A DNA stretch of 64,000 nucleotides from Crocodylus rhombifer. Taxonomy: Eukaryota; Chordata; Crocodylia; Crocodylidae. This document shows positions 37,612 through 48,569 of the stretch, one piece after another. Under the pieces are notes generated by a model. It did not search any database. It worked only from the letters and a program-made list of their open reading frames with translations, and was not told the DNA's origin. The position numbers and the translations under genes are program-made. The stretch lies in the NCBI GenBank assembly GCA_038503035.1, contig JAVSML010024599.1, positions 784,055 through 848,054 of the forward strand, written 5' to 3'. Every line of letters begins with the position of its first letter. The first letter of the stretch is position 1.

Positions 37612-38038
37612 CAATGGCTGTGCCAGGGTCAAACTTGTAGCTGTACAGCTGAAGCAAGAGATCAGTAAGTGCCACCAATGGGACTTTGCCTCTCCTGCCT
37701 GCAGCCTGGAAGGGGGCAGAGCCCTCAGCAGCCTCCACATGCCTGCACTCCAGAAATTAGCTTCTTTACAATGCCATAGTAGCAAAGTTTGGCACCCGGG
37801 GCAAAGCCCGTACTGGCAGTCCTCCCTCGCCCCATACATAGATCTGGGGGCACATTCCTCCCCAGGCCTGGCCAGGAGCTCACGCAGCAGCTGGAGCTGC
37901 CCTTTCCTCATCCCCACGAGTCCCCAGTTGAGCCGATCACGGCTGCATCGTGCCCTGGCCGGGCAGCGCCTGTTGGCGCCCCTTTTGCTTCAGCATGAAG
38001 GGCAGTCACCTTGCTCATCCCCCCTTGCTATGGCACTG
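37612..38038. mobile_element. GC-rich hAT-type MITE
   Basis: The left end reads CAATGGCTGTGCCAGG. The right end, read on the minus strand, is CAGTGCCATAGCAAGGGG. Both fit the 'CAGTGGCGTAGCCAGG' termini of a hAT-type family common in reptiles. Inside, GCAAAGTTTGGCACCCGGGG and TTGGCGCCCC are typical of that family. It stands out as a GC-rich island in AT-rich DNA. There is no transposase. Flanking 8-mers TAATTTAC and TTTTCACT are only loosely similar, so a target duplication is not shown. Confidence 0.55.
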
Positions 38039-40200
38039 TTTTCACTTTAAACACATACCCCAATTCTAGGGGCCAGTTTTTGCAGGGAAAGGCAGGTGCA
38101 GTAGGCAAGAAATACAGCAGTTTCCCTAAATTGCTGAAATGCAAAAAATATGTTTTGATAATTAGAAGTGAAACCTTGGGAGACACAATTATCCCAGGGA
38201 GGTGTGGATTCTGGGAGCTCAGATGCACCAGATTCTGCTGTGTTAGTATTTTTTTTTGAAAATAATAATATGGCTTGTATGCCTGCCAGATGATATGCAT
38301 TAACTCAGTGTACTTTTGGCCCTAATTCAGTATAGCGCTCTATATTTAACTTCCTTAGGATGTCCAAGAAGCCTCCCCCTAAAACAAAAGAAATTAGCAG
38401 AGCCTCTCACTGTTTCAGTATCTCGCTTGCCACCCCTGACAACACATTCATTTGCCCAATATATTTCTTTATGGCAATTTCTGCAGCAATAAATAAAAAT
38501 CTCATTACAATACTTTCTCTCAAGGGATTATAATGTAAAAGGAAATGCAGCCATTTTCCTAGTGAGGCTTTTGTTAAAAAACTTTCTAACAAAAGAAAAA
38601 ACCCAAAATATTCTAATAATAGGTATTTTTGCTTATCTAATGCTAGATTTTTTTTGATGGAAGGAAATTTCTGCATTCAAGAATTTAAAGCTCCAGAAAA
38701 TTCAAAGTGATTTGTTCAGTAGAAAGAAGCATTCGCTGTATTTTACAATCCACAGATATTTAGGGCATAGATTCACAGGGCACAAACTCGAGGTAGAGAT
38801 TGAAGGCGTTCTGTTTACAGAGAATAAATTAAAATGTCACCTGGGTTTTGAGTGCATACAGAAGCCACCACCCCAATATCCTAGGAGAGAGTGGTAGGGT
38901 GTCTAAACAGTAAAGGCTGTTTACAGAGTATCTGCAGAGATACTTTAGGTAGCTTTGAGTAAATTAGCTCCATTAGTACAGCAAGCTTAACATGCCTTTC
39001 TGCCTGGCTGGTATATATTGTGCTTCTTCTCAGGATTAATTAGTTCACAACATAAATACAGCTATACTGCTTCCATCCGTGAGCTTCTCAGGTGTCTGTA
39101 CAGAGCACTGATTTGTGTCCTTACTCTTCTAACAGTTGCAGCTTCAGTCTGAAAACTACTGATGAAGGAAGGTGAGGTCAGAGCTCCACTCATTCCAGCC
39201 CCTTTTTAATTATTTAGTGGCCCAGTTATGGCAACTGTTCACACCTGCTCACGCCATACAAACTACCAACATCACTTTGGCTCACTAAAAAAAACTATGT
39301 GCTATCTCACATGACTGACTTACTTGTTGCTGGTGTTAGCAAAGCCAAGCTAGCTTTTAACTAGCTGGTACTGCTAGCAGTGGATACTCCTAGCAGTATA
39401 GCCATGGCAGCAGAGAGCTCAGGTTAGCTACCTATTTACTCAGCTGCTCAGATAGAAAGAACTCAATGCTGGCCAAAAGCCTATTATAGAAGTGATTGTA
39501 GTATACATATATGTATATATATCCTATGTTCGTTGGATCACCGTTCTAGGCAAATAAGTAGAATGACATTAGTATGTATTCTTCTAAGCCATTTGCCAGT
39601 GTCTCAGTGGACTATAAGGCCTTAGTAAGAAAAGGAGAGTAAAATGTCTATTTGAAGTTGGTGAAAACTCTACCTAATCACCTTTGCTACATTGCAGCCA
39701 GCAAGAACAGTCTATATAAAGAAGTGGCACAATCCAGACTTCAGAACAAATGACTTAAAAAGTATTCTCATCTATTCTTGTAGAAAATATCAGTAGAAAT
39801 AAGAATGCACTGTGGCAGGAAACCTAAATCCAGACTGGCTTGCAATAATCGCCCCTCAATTTCTCACAAAGTTTGGCTTTTGTCAGATGAGTCCTATTTG
39901 TAGATGCTGTTAAGTATTCAGTGCAAAATTTATTTCTTCCTCCTTGTAATCTGCCCTGGAAGCAGGGTTTATCAAGTTCCTAATCATTAGTCTATATGTA
40001 TTAGTGTGATATCATTCTCTCACAACTCATGGTGGAAAGCGATCATCATTTATAACTTCTTGACACATTTTTGAGACAGCAAAATAAAACATTAATATTC
40101 CATAACCTACTTACCTATTTGCCATTCTGCTACTCTGTCTTAAAGTCTGTGTTATAATATGTATAACTTATCAATGTTTGTTGCTGTTGTTAAATAACTT
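38039..40200. other. AT-rich non-coding DNA
   Basis: No gene is seen. A TATACATATATGTATA palindromic AT tract lies near 39,512. The sequence around 38,300 (TTTTGGCCCTAATTCAG) may be a scrap of a palindromic repeat. Confidence 0.4.
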
Positions 40201-40844
40201 CTGCTTGGGCATGCAGTTTCCTCTGAGTTGCTCTTTCATGCTTTAATCTTGTACAAAGTCTTGTATATTCTTTGTAGTTGATTTGGTTTTGGCAAGTGAA
40301 ACTGTTTCTGGTGATGTCTGGTGACTGCCTTCAACTCAGTTCTTCTGATTATGTGGCATGCTGAAGACTATTTCTGATATCTAACAGTTGCTTGACATTC
40401 TGGCTCGCTCTTGTGTGCTTCTGATCAAGTCTGGGCTGTATTTTATGTCACCTGTTTGTTTCTTGGGCTCACAGAGGGCGAATGTAATTTTGAGTTTGTT
40501 CCACTATGTACACATTTACCGTTATAGCGTGACCGAAGATTTATCTGTTCAACACCTGTAGTTTGAACAGATCATATGCATTTGTCCAGGAGGAAATGCA
40601 TTGCTCCCAGCAAGGTCACTCTGGCTATAGTTCTAAGAGGTCTTGGGTTTGCTTGTTGAAAACAAGCTTAAGCCTGGAAGAATCTCTCCACTTTTTTGTT
40701 TGTTCTATTTTCTACTACACTTGTAGCAATATTAAGGCTATTGGTCTGAGGGTAGGTATGCATTTTGTCATCAAGTACCGTACTGGGTTGTTACAAAGTG
40801 CCTCTGGAGGGTGTTTCTCAATCCAAGAATGGCTTATCTCCTAT

Positions 40845-41338
40845 TTTTAGCAGTTTTAACTACCAAGTCCACTGTATCATTTGACTTGTGTGGCATGGGC
40901 ATAATATGAAGTGGAGTATTATGACAAATTGCAAAAATGTACTGCAGGTAAACTGAAACTACAGTTTTAGATGCCAAATCTGCTTAAGAGCTTCAGCATG
41001 GTAGTGGTGTTGGTGATGGTCAGTGGCTATTTCTCAGAAGCCTCCATAATGGCTTCTGATAATGAAAGAGCTGGGGTGATTTGCTGTGTAGGGTTTGCAA
41101 GGGTTGCTGAGGTATGCTATATATTTTCATTCTCTTTTGGTGCCTGGTTCCCATATGAATTGTATCTGCTCACCAGGTCTCTTATATCTTTAGTCATGTT
41201 TGACCAGAATACAGTGTCCATAGCCTTTCACATTCACATTCCAGAATAATTTTGATGTATTTTTGAGAGAATATTCTATTTTTAGTGAATTCCTTCATAT
41301 ATTTTGCCATCTTGTATGTTGATCTGATCCCATCTCAG
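40845..41338 (-). pseudogene. integrase-region remnant of the Gypsy element
   Basis: Three separate in-frame stretches resemble, in order, the RNase H-integrase linker, the flank of the zinc-binding domain and the C-terminal part of the integrase catalytic core. The block that should carry the first catalytic Asp cannot be read, and part of it seems deleted between 41,120 and 40,990. Integrase would insert the element cDNA into the chromosome. This copy is broken. Confidence 0.6.
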
Positions 41339-41626
41339 TAGTTCCTATATTCTTGAAAGTGAATGGGGCTTCTCTTCTGGGATTTAGTCCTCTGATAGGC
41401 TGAAAATATGACCACTTGTGAATCTTTGTCTTGCACTTTCAGATGTTTTTCTGCTTCTACCTTGAAAATGACACATAACCAGATTACTTGATGCTTTCTG
41501 TCAGGTGGAGGATTTCATAGTCGTCTTCAGTTATTTTTTCACGCTGCAGGACTCGTTAGTATGGTATAATATGATACAGGTAGATACACCCCACTTCCTT
41601 CATTGTACAATTTCTGCAGTTATCAT

Positions 41627-41725
41627 TGGGTTCAATAAACACAGGCATACATGAATGAGAAAACCTACAGAACAAACTAATTGTGGTGCACTAGGCAAAT
41701 GTCTGCAGACTCTCTGTCTCTCTCT
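41627..41725. repeat. dispersed repeat, copy A (pair with 43.4 kb)
   Basis: ATCATTGGGTTCAATAAA, GGTGCACTAGGCAAATGTCTGCAGACTCT and GTCTCTCTC align with copy B at 43,402-43,503. The word pattern around GTGCACTAGGCA resembles a pol III A box, and AAATCCCAACTCCACC downstream resembles a tRNA T-arm, so a tRNA-derived SINE is possible. Confidence 0.4.
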
Positions 41726-42310
41726 ACTTGGCTGTTCCCTAACTGAAGGATCATCATTTAAATCCCAACTCCACCAAATCCGGGGAGTGCCTCTAGGTTA
41801 TAACCCTTATTATTATGTCTTCCCTCTAACAATAATTAACACAACAATCCATGACTACCAGTTTACAGAGGAGAGGTCGCTAGCATATCACACTGAAGTC
41901 AGTCTTTACCACTCAATTTCCTATTCTCCCTTTTCTTCAGCTCATTTAGCAATTCTCCATTAATCTTTCAGGATGTTTCACTTTCCTCCCAGACCAGTGA
42001 AGTATCAGATTTCATTTCCTATTCACTTCTGGTGTGAAGCTTTTCCTTTAAATCTTGATAGACCTGAGTCCTTATTCTTGGATCCAACTGCCTCATTCAA
42101 TCAGTATGTTTGAGATCAAAAATACCATTGTTCTTAATACTACACAGAACACTATTGCTTTTTTTCTTTTTAACCAGTCCCCCTTTACTGATAGTTAGGC
42201 AGCTGTGCTTCTGGACATGGTACAAAGTTCAGTTATAGACCACTGAGGTTTTGGGGATCTGCGGCTCCCAGCGAAATGGCCCTTCTTCTCATAGTTATAA
42301 AAGAGCTTTT

Positions 42311-42362
42311 AAAACACAGCATAATGTTTGGGGCCAAGTTGCCTTCTACACTTGCTGCATGC
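42311..42362 (-). pseudogene. gag zinc-knuckle remnant of the Gypsy element
   Basis: The pattern C-x2-C-x8-H is retained, and the final position expected to be Cys is Phe. A stop codon lies three codons upstream in the same frame. In Gypsy gag proteins this knuckle binds the RNA genome during packaging. This copy cannot do so. Confidence 0.55.
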
Positions 42363-42959
42363 CTATTTGTAAGCTCTCGCTGTCTTAGCGGTCTCTGCCA
42401 GTGGAAAATTTCACCCAGTGAAGAGGCTTCTTCTGAACACTTCTTTCATGCCTAATGCATAATGATTCCTTTCGATGTCCTTTGGGCCTTCACAGTTTCT
42501 GGTGTCCTGAAAATCTAGATAATCATTTCTAGGGACATGTCTCCCTCATGCTATAGCCTTTCTTGTGATTCAGTATCTGCAGCACCACAAATAATCCCAT
42601 ATCTAATCAGAGACTGTCAAGTTTCCCAAAGTACAGTTCTTATATGGTCTCTTTAGTTCAATAACATACTTACCTAGACTTGTTCTCTGTGTTTTTACAC
42701 ACACAAAATCTGTCTTTTAAGTGTCTCAATCTTTTTTGGCATGCAATACTCCTCAAGATTGAAAATTATTATACTTAACTGCATATTTTAGCCTTCTGCA
42801 AACATAAAGGTATTATATGGAGTCAGGGCTTCCTTTCCCAAAACATGGAAGAAGGTACCATTCAAACCTTTGTTTAAACACCTTTCAATTCCCTGCTATA
42901 TTGCCTAATAACTGAAGGCAGGTGGAGATTGCAATACTTCCCTGACTAATTGTCCTTTT

Positions 42960-43275
42960 ACTTAGACTTGTGATTCTCAACCAGGTTCCTGTTGCACTCT
43001 GGGCTGCTGTGGAGTGCCACACAACATTAGCACTAAGTTTGCAAATGTGATGCATAAGATAAATCCATAGATCTCAAAGAGCAATTCACTGAGCTAAAAA
43101 TATTCTGAACTACTGTTATCTTTCTGAGTTCTTCACAACAGAAGAATTGCAATAAATCTTTATTTTTCTGTAGTAAAAAAGAAGTAGAAACTAAGAATTG
43201 GTATTTTCCAAGGGAGGCCTTGAATCTAATGAGGAGTGCCTTGACTCTAAAAAGGTTGAGAACCACTACTTAGAC
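42960..43275. mobile_element. 300-bp hAT MITE with perfect 8-bp target duplication
   Basis: The body is 42,968-43,267. The left end is TTGTGATTCTCAACC and the right end, read on the minus strand, is AGTGGTTCTCAACCTTTTT. Both match the hAT/Charlie terminus 'CAGTGGTTCTCAACC'. The flanks ACTTAGAC (42,960-42,967) and ACTTAGAC (43,268-43,275) are identical 8-mers, the hallmark of hAT insertion. There is no transposase frame, so it moved in trans. The left terminus has lost more consensus bases than the right. Confidence 0.85.
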
Positions 43276-43401
43276 TATTGCTGTACAGGAAGATCACTTA
43301 CAAAGCCCTTTATTTTTCCATGTGGCTGTGTTCTGCCCTTGGTCTCAGTTTCCAACTTACATTTCTGTTTGAATCTCAGATTCTTTCAAGTTCTTTCTTA
43401 G

Positions 43402-43503
43402 TGATCATTGGGCTCCATAAATAAGGTATACATATCTGTGAACTACACAATAAGCCTTAGTTGTAGAGCACTGGGCAACCATCTGCAGACCCTTTGTCTC
43501 TCT
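43402..43503. repeat. dispersed repeat, copy B
   Basis: GATCATTGGGCTCCATAAAT, GTAGAGCACTGGGCAACC and ATCTGCAGACCCTTTGTCTC match copy A at 41,627 in the same orientation, about 1.78 kb apart. The two copies flank the gag end of the Gypsy remnant. They may be parts of its LTR or leader, or independent tRNA-like SINE heads. Confidence 0.4.
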
Positions 43504-43621
43504 CAACTACCATATAGACTCAATTTCAAGATGAGGGTTTTTTCCCATTCAACACAGGGTAATATGCCTCATTTTAGAATTGATTATCAAGTCAAAATGC
43601 AGCAGGAATCTACTTGGCAAA

Positions 43622-43790
43622 CATGGGGCAACAAGGGACCCAGTATGGAGGCACGGGGAAGCAAGGAACCTGGAGTAGAGGCACCCAGTAGCATGGGACC
43701 CAGTGTGGAGGCATGGGGTGGGGTGGGACCCAGGGCAATGAAGGACCTGATACAGAGGCACCCAGCAGCATGGTATGCAGCAGTAGGGGA
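43622..43790. repeat. 30-bp imperfect minisatellite
   Basis: About five units of near 30 bp carry the core GGGACCCAGTGTGGAGGCA. Because the period is a multiple of three, both strands read as decapeptide repeats: plus-strand GNKGPSMEAR, GSKEPGVEAP, SSMGPSVEAW; minus-strand repeats around CLHTGS. The last units are shortened. The open frames here (up to 128 codons) follow from this periodicity and are not evidence of a gene. Confidence 0.75.
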
Positions 43791-44089
43791 GTAGGTGACA
43801 GGGGCCATGCACTGGGAGTGAAAGAAATAGGAGCCAAGTCACCTGCTCCCCCCTGCTGCTGCTTTTCTCAATGCAGCAGTATGGGTGATGAATTTAAGAT
43901 GACCTTCCAAAATTCAATTTCTATACATGGAAAATTATAATAAGTTCATAATGTTCCACAAATAGAATTTAATTATTGGCGGGGGGGGGTCTTAAATTCT
44001 AACTCATCATCACACAGAAGCTACTGTTTGGCCCTTTGGTAGAGTGATGCCTCCAACCCAGTCTCACTAGCACCATGTTATACAATTGC

Positions 44090-44860
44090 CAGTTTGCAGG
44101 TCATGAATGGACATGATAGATGTCTACAAATACCTGAAGGGCTGCCATACCTTTTCTCTCTTGTTGCAAAGAGTAGGAAGCAAACCAGTGGATTGAAGTT
44201 GCAGCAAGGTAGTTTCGGATTGGATATCAGGCAAAACTTCTTCATTGTTAGAACAGTGAGGCAGTGGAACAAACTGTCTAGGGAAGCTGTGGACTCTCCA
44301 TCATTGTAGGTGTTCAAGAAGAGGTTGGACAAGTATTCGTCAAGTATGATCTAGGTATAGCTATGCCTATATTTTACTCTTGGCATTTCCCCAAGCTTCT
44401 GGGCTTTACTGGTTGCCACATGGGGCCAGGAAGGATATTTCTTTTCCCCTCCTACTGCTATATCAGATTTGTTTTTGTTTGGTTGTTTTGCTTTCCTGAG
44501 GAACATTGTCTGTTGGCTATAGCCAAACCTGGGGATTTTGGCTGGGGATTTTCACTGACGTATGTCAGCACCTCTGCTATGACTTAAACCTAGAGGTTTC
44601 TGGCTCCAGGGTCTTGCCCCTATCCTCAGACTGAGACTGATCACCATATCTGGGGTCAGGAAAGAATTTTACCCCATGGTTAGATTGTATGGACTGTGGG
44701 GGATTTAGCCTTCCTCTAGCAGGGGCATCACATGTTTTCTTGGATTTCTTGAGTGTATTTTAACAACCTGTGCAGCAGTGGAACATTGACCGCTGTGGTC
44801 CCCCTGCTTTGCTTGTGGCGCATTAGGGGGTTATGTCTTATGTAAGAGTTGACTGTGTAG
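44090..44860 (+). mobile_element. CR1 LINE 3' end with 3' UTR
   Basis: ATAGATGTCTACAAATACCT, GGATATCAGGCAAAACTTCT, GTGAGGCAGTGGAACAAACT and TCAAGAAGAGGTTGGACAAG are in the order of the CR1 3' coding end and untranslated region in crocodilians and birds. GTCAGGAAAGAATTTTACCC further on is also typical. The 71-codon frame at 44,094-44,309 (ending around QWNKLSREAVDSPSL) is the last part of CR1 ORF2. The copy is 5'-truncated, and less diverged than the CR1 copies at 47 and 59 kb. Confidence 0.8.
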
Positions 44861-44909
44861 TTTTGCTAATAAGTTAGACAATAGGTTTGGATAGGAATGA
44901 TAGGGTTAT

Positions 44910-45130
44910 TTATTTATTTATTCAATTTATATGCTACCCTTCCCAACAAAGGCTCAAGGAAAGTTAAAGTATGAGATGAGAACCAAGTAACTTATAAAAT
45001 AGGAGAATGAATCAGAGAAAAAAATAACTTAGAAAGCAGGTTGAATATCAAAATAAAACACACACCACTAAACAGTATCCTAGCCTAGCCTTGGTTGCTA
45101 AATGTCTGACCAAACAGGAAGGTCTTACAG
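44910..45130. repeat. old interspersed repeat with TTTA tract
   Basis: TTATTTATTTATTTATTCAA leads into TTTATATGCTACCCTTCCCA, AAAGGCTCAAGG and later CAAACAGGAAGGTCTTA. This string is familiar as the 'TTTATACCGCCCTTCC...GCTCAGGG' repeat found in many reptiles. The exact family is not certain. Confidence 0.45.
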
Positions 45131-46218
45131 TGCTTTTGGTTTGATTCAGAAGTATTGGGTTTTATCATTTTGCTTAAAACCTGAAAAAATCAGTTTCTAT
45201 TCAATCAAATAGATTTTTTCAGGTTGGACACCACATTGAAAATCTATTATTTGCCTGCAGCTGAGAATATATTGTTTCTGCCAAATAAGATGCTATTTCT
45301 TCAATTGTAAGCACTTGGTAACAAGGTCTTTTTAGTATTTTTAACAGCATGGTTCTTAAAATACACAACTTGCCTTCTCAATGGCTACAGTGCTGCAGTG
45401 CTTATTCAATTCTGGGCCTTTAAAAGTGATTCTTTTCCCAGTTGCTTTATTGTTCCCGTTATTTATTTTTTAGTGCAAGTGTTACTCTTCAAGGCAGGTA
45501 CAATATTGGCTGAAACATTTTATCTATTTCTAGGAATAACATGCCTGGAAGATATCCCAGCCCTTCAAATATGTCTTCCTAATCTTTTAGCAATTTCACT
45601 CTAGGGATGACACAATGTATTGTCTGATCTTGCTTTGGTTTTGCTTCTGCATCTATTGTATGAATATTTTGTCTTGGGTTTAGTGCCATAAGGTTTATGA
45701 AGTCACTTTATTGTCGCTGAAAGCAGTGACGTCTTTTCTCTCTATACTACCTGAAATTTCAGTCTGTGTATTTTAACCTTGTAGTTTGTTTGAAATGTAC
45801 TTTGTCCTCATGGTACTATGATTATATCTTTATAGAATTTTAATTTGGCTTTGCTCAATTCCCATTTCAATGTCTTTCCTGCATATTGCAGAGGAAGTCA
45901 TTGTAGCCTCCTGCTGTCCTTTTGGCATCCAGTTCTCTTTTTCTCACTGCCTTGTCTTGGCATCTGGAGCTAGTATAAGCTTTGCAAACTGTTTGTTCTC
46001 ACTAGTTTTACCACAGCTATGTCAGAAGTTGGGAATGGCAAGTAGGAGGTTTATAGCATATAGTTTCAGATCCCATGTTTGCAGATGAGCATTTTAGTGA
46101 ATGACGTGTTTAGTTAGCTTGTGTTTTATTTCTTTGTGAGGTTGCATTATTGGGGTATGGTCCCAGAACAGGCAAGCTGAGACAGGTCTATTTAGGAATT
46201 AGAGGCTGTCCCCATGAG

Positions 46219-46560
46219 CAGTGGCATGCAGTTGCTGTGGGGGAAAAAGCAGTAGCACAAGTTTGTGCTACTGCTTTTTGCCCCAGTGCAGCCCCTGCAC
46301 ATGAATTGGCCCTAGCAGCCTTACCTGGGGTCATGGGAGCCTCCCAGGGCTCCTGCAGTGGCGATCCAGATATGCAGCGCCTAGCCAGCAGCTGAAGCAT
46401 GGCTTTGGCCAGCTAGGCTCTGGTTTCAGGTTATGCAAACTGCTGCCACGTGAGCTACCCTGCTTTTTTTCTGGCATTATTTTTTTTTTGACACTGGGAT
46501 TTCCTGGTACCAAAACAACCCACTGCACTGAAAATTAGCTGTGCCACAAACCGCATGTGC
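46219..46560. repeat. interspersed repeat with long terminal-side hairpin
   Basis: It starts CAGTGGCATGCAGTTGC, reminiscent of the hAT-type 'CAGTGGCGT' terminus. It contains the 58-bp hairpin at 46,233-46,290 and goes on through GC-rich sequence (CTCCTGCAGTGGCGATCCAG) to about 46,560, where CTGTGCCAC might be the other end. No target duplication was found. Confidence 0.4.
46233..46290. repeat. 28-bp near-perfect inverted repeat, 2-base centre
   Basis: The arms at 46,233-46,260 and 46,263-46,290 match at 25 of 28 positions. The 17 bp next to the centre (AAAAAGCAGTAGCACAA) pair perfectly with TTGTGCTACTGCTTTTT. Such a palindrome can form a cruciform in DNA or a hairpin if transcribed. Confidence 0.85.
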
Positions 46561-46944
46561 ATGCTTATCTGGATGCATCTATAGAGGGCTGACAAGCCAA
46601 GGTGCTTGATGTTTCTAAGTGGGTGATATCCTATTAACAAGGTGTTGGAGCTTAGTAGTACTGCTTGGTATATAAGTGAGTTTCCAAGTGGATGGAAGTG
46701 ACTCACGGTTGAGTTTTCAAAGGACTTGATAGAAGTATAAGAAGATACGCCCCCCACCTAGTCTCACCCACCAAGTACAAGTCTACCCTCAGTAACAATG
46801 ATGGAAGTACCCAGCTGTTATCAAACTTTTAGAAATGAGAGAAAATACAGTACCTCTAATGTTTCAGCTGGTTGAATGGAATGGAAGGTCATACTAACCA
46901 CAAGGTGAGCATGCCCCTGCAGAGCTGTCCAACTGTCCAAGAAA

Positions 46945-47527
46945 TACAGATGATCCTTAGCGGGGATACCATGTTAAAAGAATGGAAAGAACAGTCTGAA
47001 AGGGATTGTAAGATAACAGGAGGGTAAACTGTTTTCCTGAGGCCAAGTCATGTTAGATATGACTCCAAGACTAGATAGACTTCCTAATTCAGCAGACAAG
47101 AATCCACTGTTGATGGTACAGATTGGTAGTCAATGCCCTGCTTCACAGGAAATCACACAGATTATGGCTTTGTGGAACTCAAAAGGCTGCTGCAGAGAAG
47201 AAAGTCTAAGTTACACTCTTAGAAATCCTTCCTGTCCTATGAGCCAAGGAAGAGAGAAGGCAGAAGATTCTGCATGTAGACTACTGGTAGGTAAGTGGTA
47301 TAAGGCGGAGGTTGCAAGGTGGTTATGGTTTTGTAGACCAGTTTTTTGCCTTCCATGAGAACAGGGGGCTGTTAAGTTTGGGTTATTGCCATTTTTGTAG
47401 AAGGAGGTGCAAGATTTTAGGAGACTGGTTTGCTAGGCTAATCAAGAGGGCAATAAGCAAACAACAAATGGGAGATTCAAAGAGGAAAACAGATGAGCAC
47501 TCATTCGGAACAAAATCAAGATGTTGA
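46945..47527 (+). pseudogene. SGNH-hydrolase (esterase) domain remnant of the CR1 LINE
   Basis: QMILSGDTMLKE at 46,942-46,980 resembles SGNH block I ('V.IGDSMLRG'), with Thr in place of the catalytic Ser. The next frame (from 47,050) reads LDRLPNSADKNPLLMVQIGS, matching 'IDRL..SADRNPLLVVQVGTND'. A third frame (47,312-47,527) reads YGFVDQFFAFHENRGLLS and later FARLIKRAI, matching 'YGFVD.F..F....LLS.DG..L...G'. Some CR1/L3-group LINEs carry such an esterase, proposed to help membrane or lipid contacts of the ribonucleoprotein. The Asp-x-x-His end of the catalytic triad is not intact here. Confidence 0.65.
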
Positions 47528-48569
47528 GAACAAAATTAATCAAACCATGAGGGAATGTGAAGAGTAGAAATCCTTTAACTGTCTCCCAATGCCAGAAGCT
47601 TGGCAATAAACAAGAGGACTAGAATAACTCATTTCTTATTTATAAATTCAGTCTCATTCATGTGAAATCTGGTGAGAAGATTTGTGTGTGATTGGAATGT
47701 TAAAATCAATTGTAATAATCTATTTAGGAAGAACCAAGTGGGCCAAGGGGGAAAAGAAATAGCTCGCCATCCAAAACGATTTGCCTTTTTCAAATTATCC
47801 TGAATGTATCTGGATCAATGTCCTAACAGATAAGGCACAGTACTGCTAGCTGTTGTCAGCCAATAACCAACGTGAACTGAGAACAAGATGACTGACTCCC
47901 TAAACATCTGTGTATTAAGTGGAGAGAGAAAAACACTGTATTAATATGGAAGACTTCAATCTGAGAGACACATGCTAAAGGTCTCATGCTGCTAAAACTA
48001 AAATGTTCTAGGAATTTCTTAAAATTATAAATGACATTTTCCTAATACAAAAAAGGTTGCATCCAATGTGGGAGAATTCTGTGGGAGACTTCAGTGTGAC
48101 ATATAAAGAAAAATTGATCATCGGAAAAAAGAGGGAGCTTAGATGATTGTGGTTTGCTTATATTTCTTACATGAAAAATAATACATTCTAACCCATTAAT
48201 ATAATTACTGGTTTGGACTCTATTTGTTTTGCACATTATATGCAATATATATTTGATGTTTTAAAAAAGCCAGTTGTTCCAAAATGAGACCAGTTGTGAA
48301 CTATATCAGGTGAAAGAGAATTGGAAATTGCTCAGGGCCATTTTACTAGATGCCCCCAAAGCCACAAATGCATGAAAAGGCCATACTGGTAAACTACCCA
48401 ATTGCATTTCATATTGTGGGTGAGCAAGGCACCTGCCCCAGGCACTGCCTGCCAAGATACGGGGAGAGGGAACTCACCCCAGGACTACTTTCTACAGCCT
48501 ATCTCACTGTTGGCTGATCTGCCCTTTACCAGCACTTTCCAGCTCTAGGGAGCAGCAGCTCTGTTCAAG

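Larger units (their letters stand above)
40200..42470 (-). mobile_element. decayed Ty3/Gypsy LTR retrotransposon
   Basis: Four minus-strand blocks appear in Gypsy order. At 42,362-42,311 a frame reads CSKCRRQLGPKHYAVF, a gag nucleocapsid zinc-knuckle with its last Cys position lost. At 41,338-41,290, QINIQDGKIYEG resembles the linker between RNase H and integrase. At 41,219-41,128, VFWSNMTKDIRDLVSR resembles the sequence around the integrase H2C2 zinc domain ('YWPGM...I...V..C'). At 40,947-40,845, PHKSNDTVDLVVKTAKN resembles the late integrase core ('P.SNG..E..V.T.K'). Stops and frameshifts lie between and within blocks. Protease, reverse transcriptase and RNase H are not recognisable in the roughly 1 kb left for them, so an internal deletion or replacement is likely. 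Paired LTRs were not found. Confidence 0.65.

Noticed and set aside
41690..41790. tRNA gene
   Set aside because: A-box- and T-arm-like words occur, but no complete cloverleaf can be drawn. At most a tRNA-derived repeat.
43408..43842. 128-codon plus-strand and 97-codon minus-strand frames
   Set aside because: Both are products of the 30-bp minisatellite periodicity.
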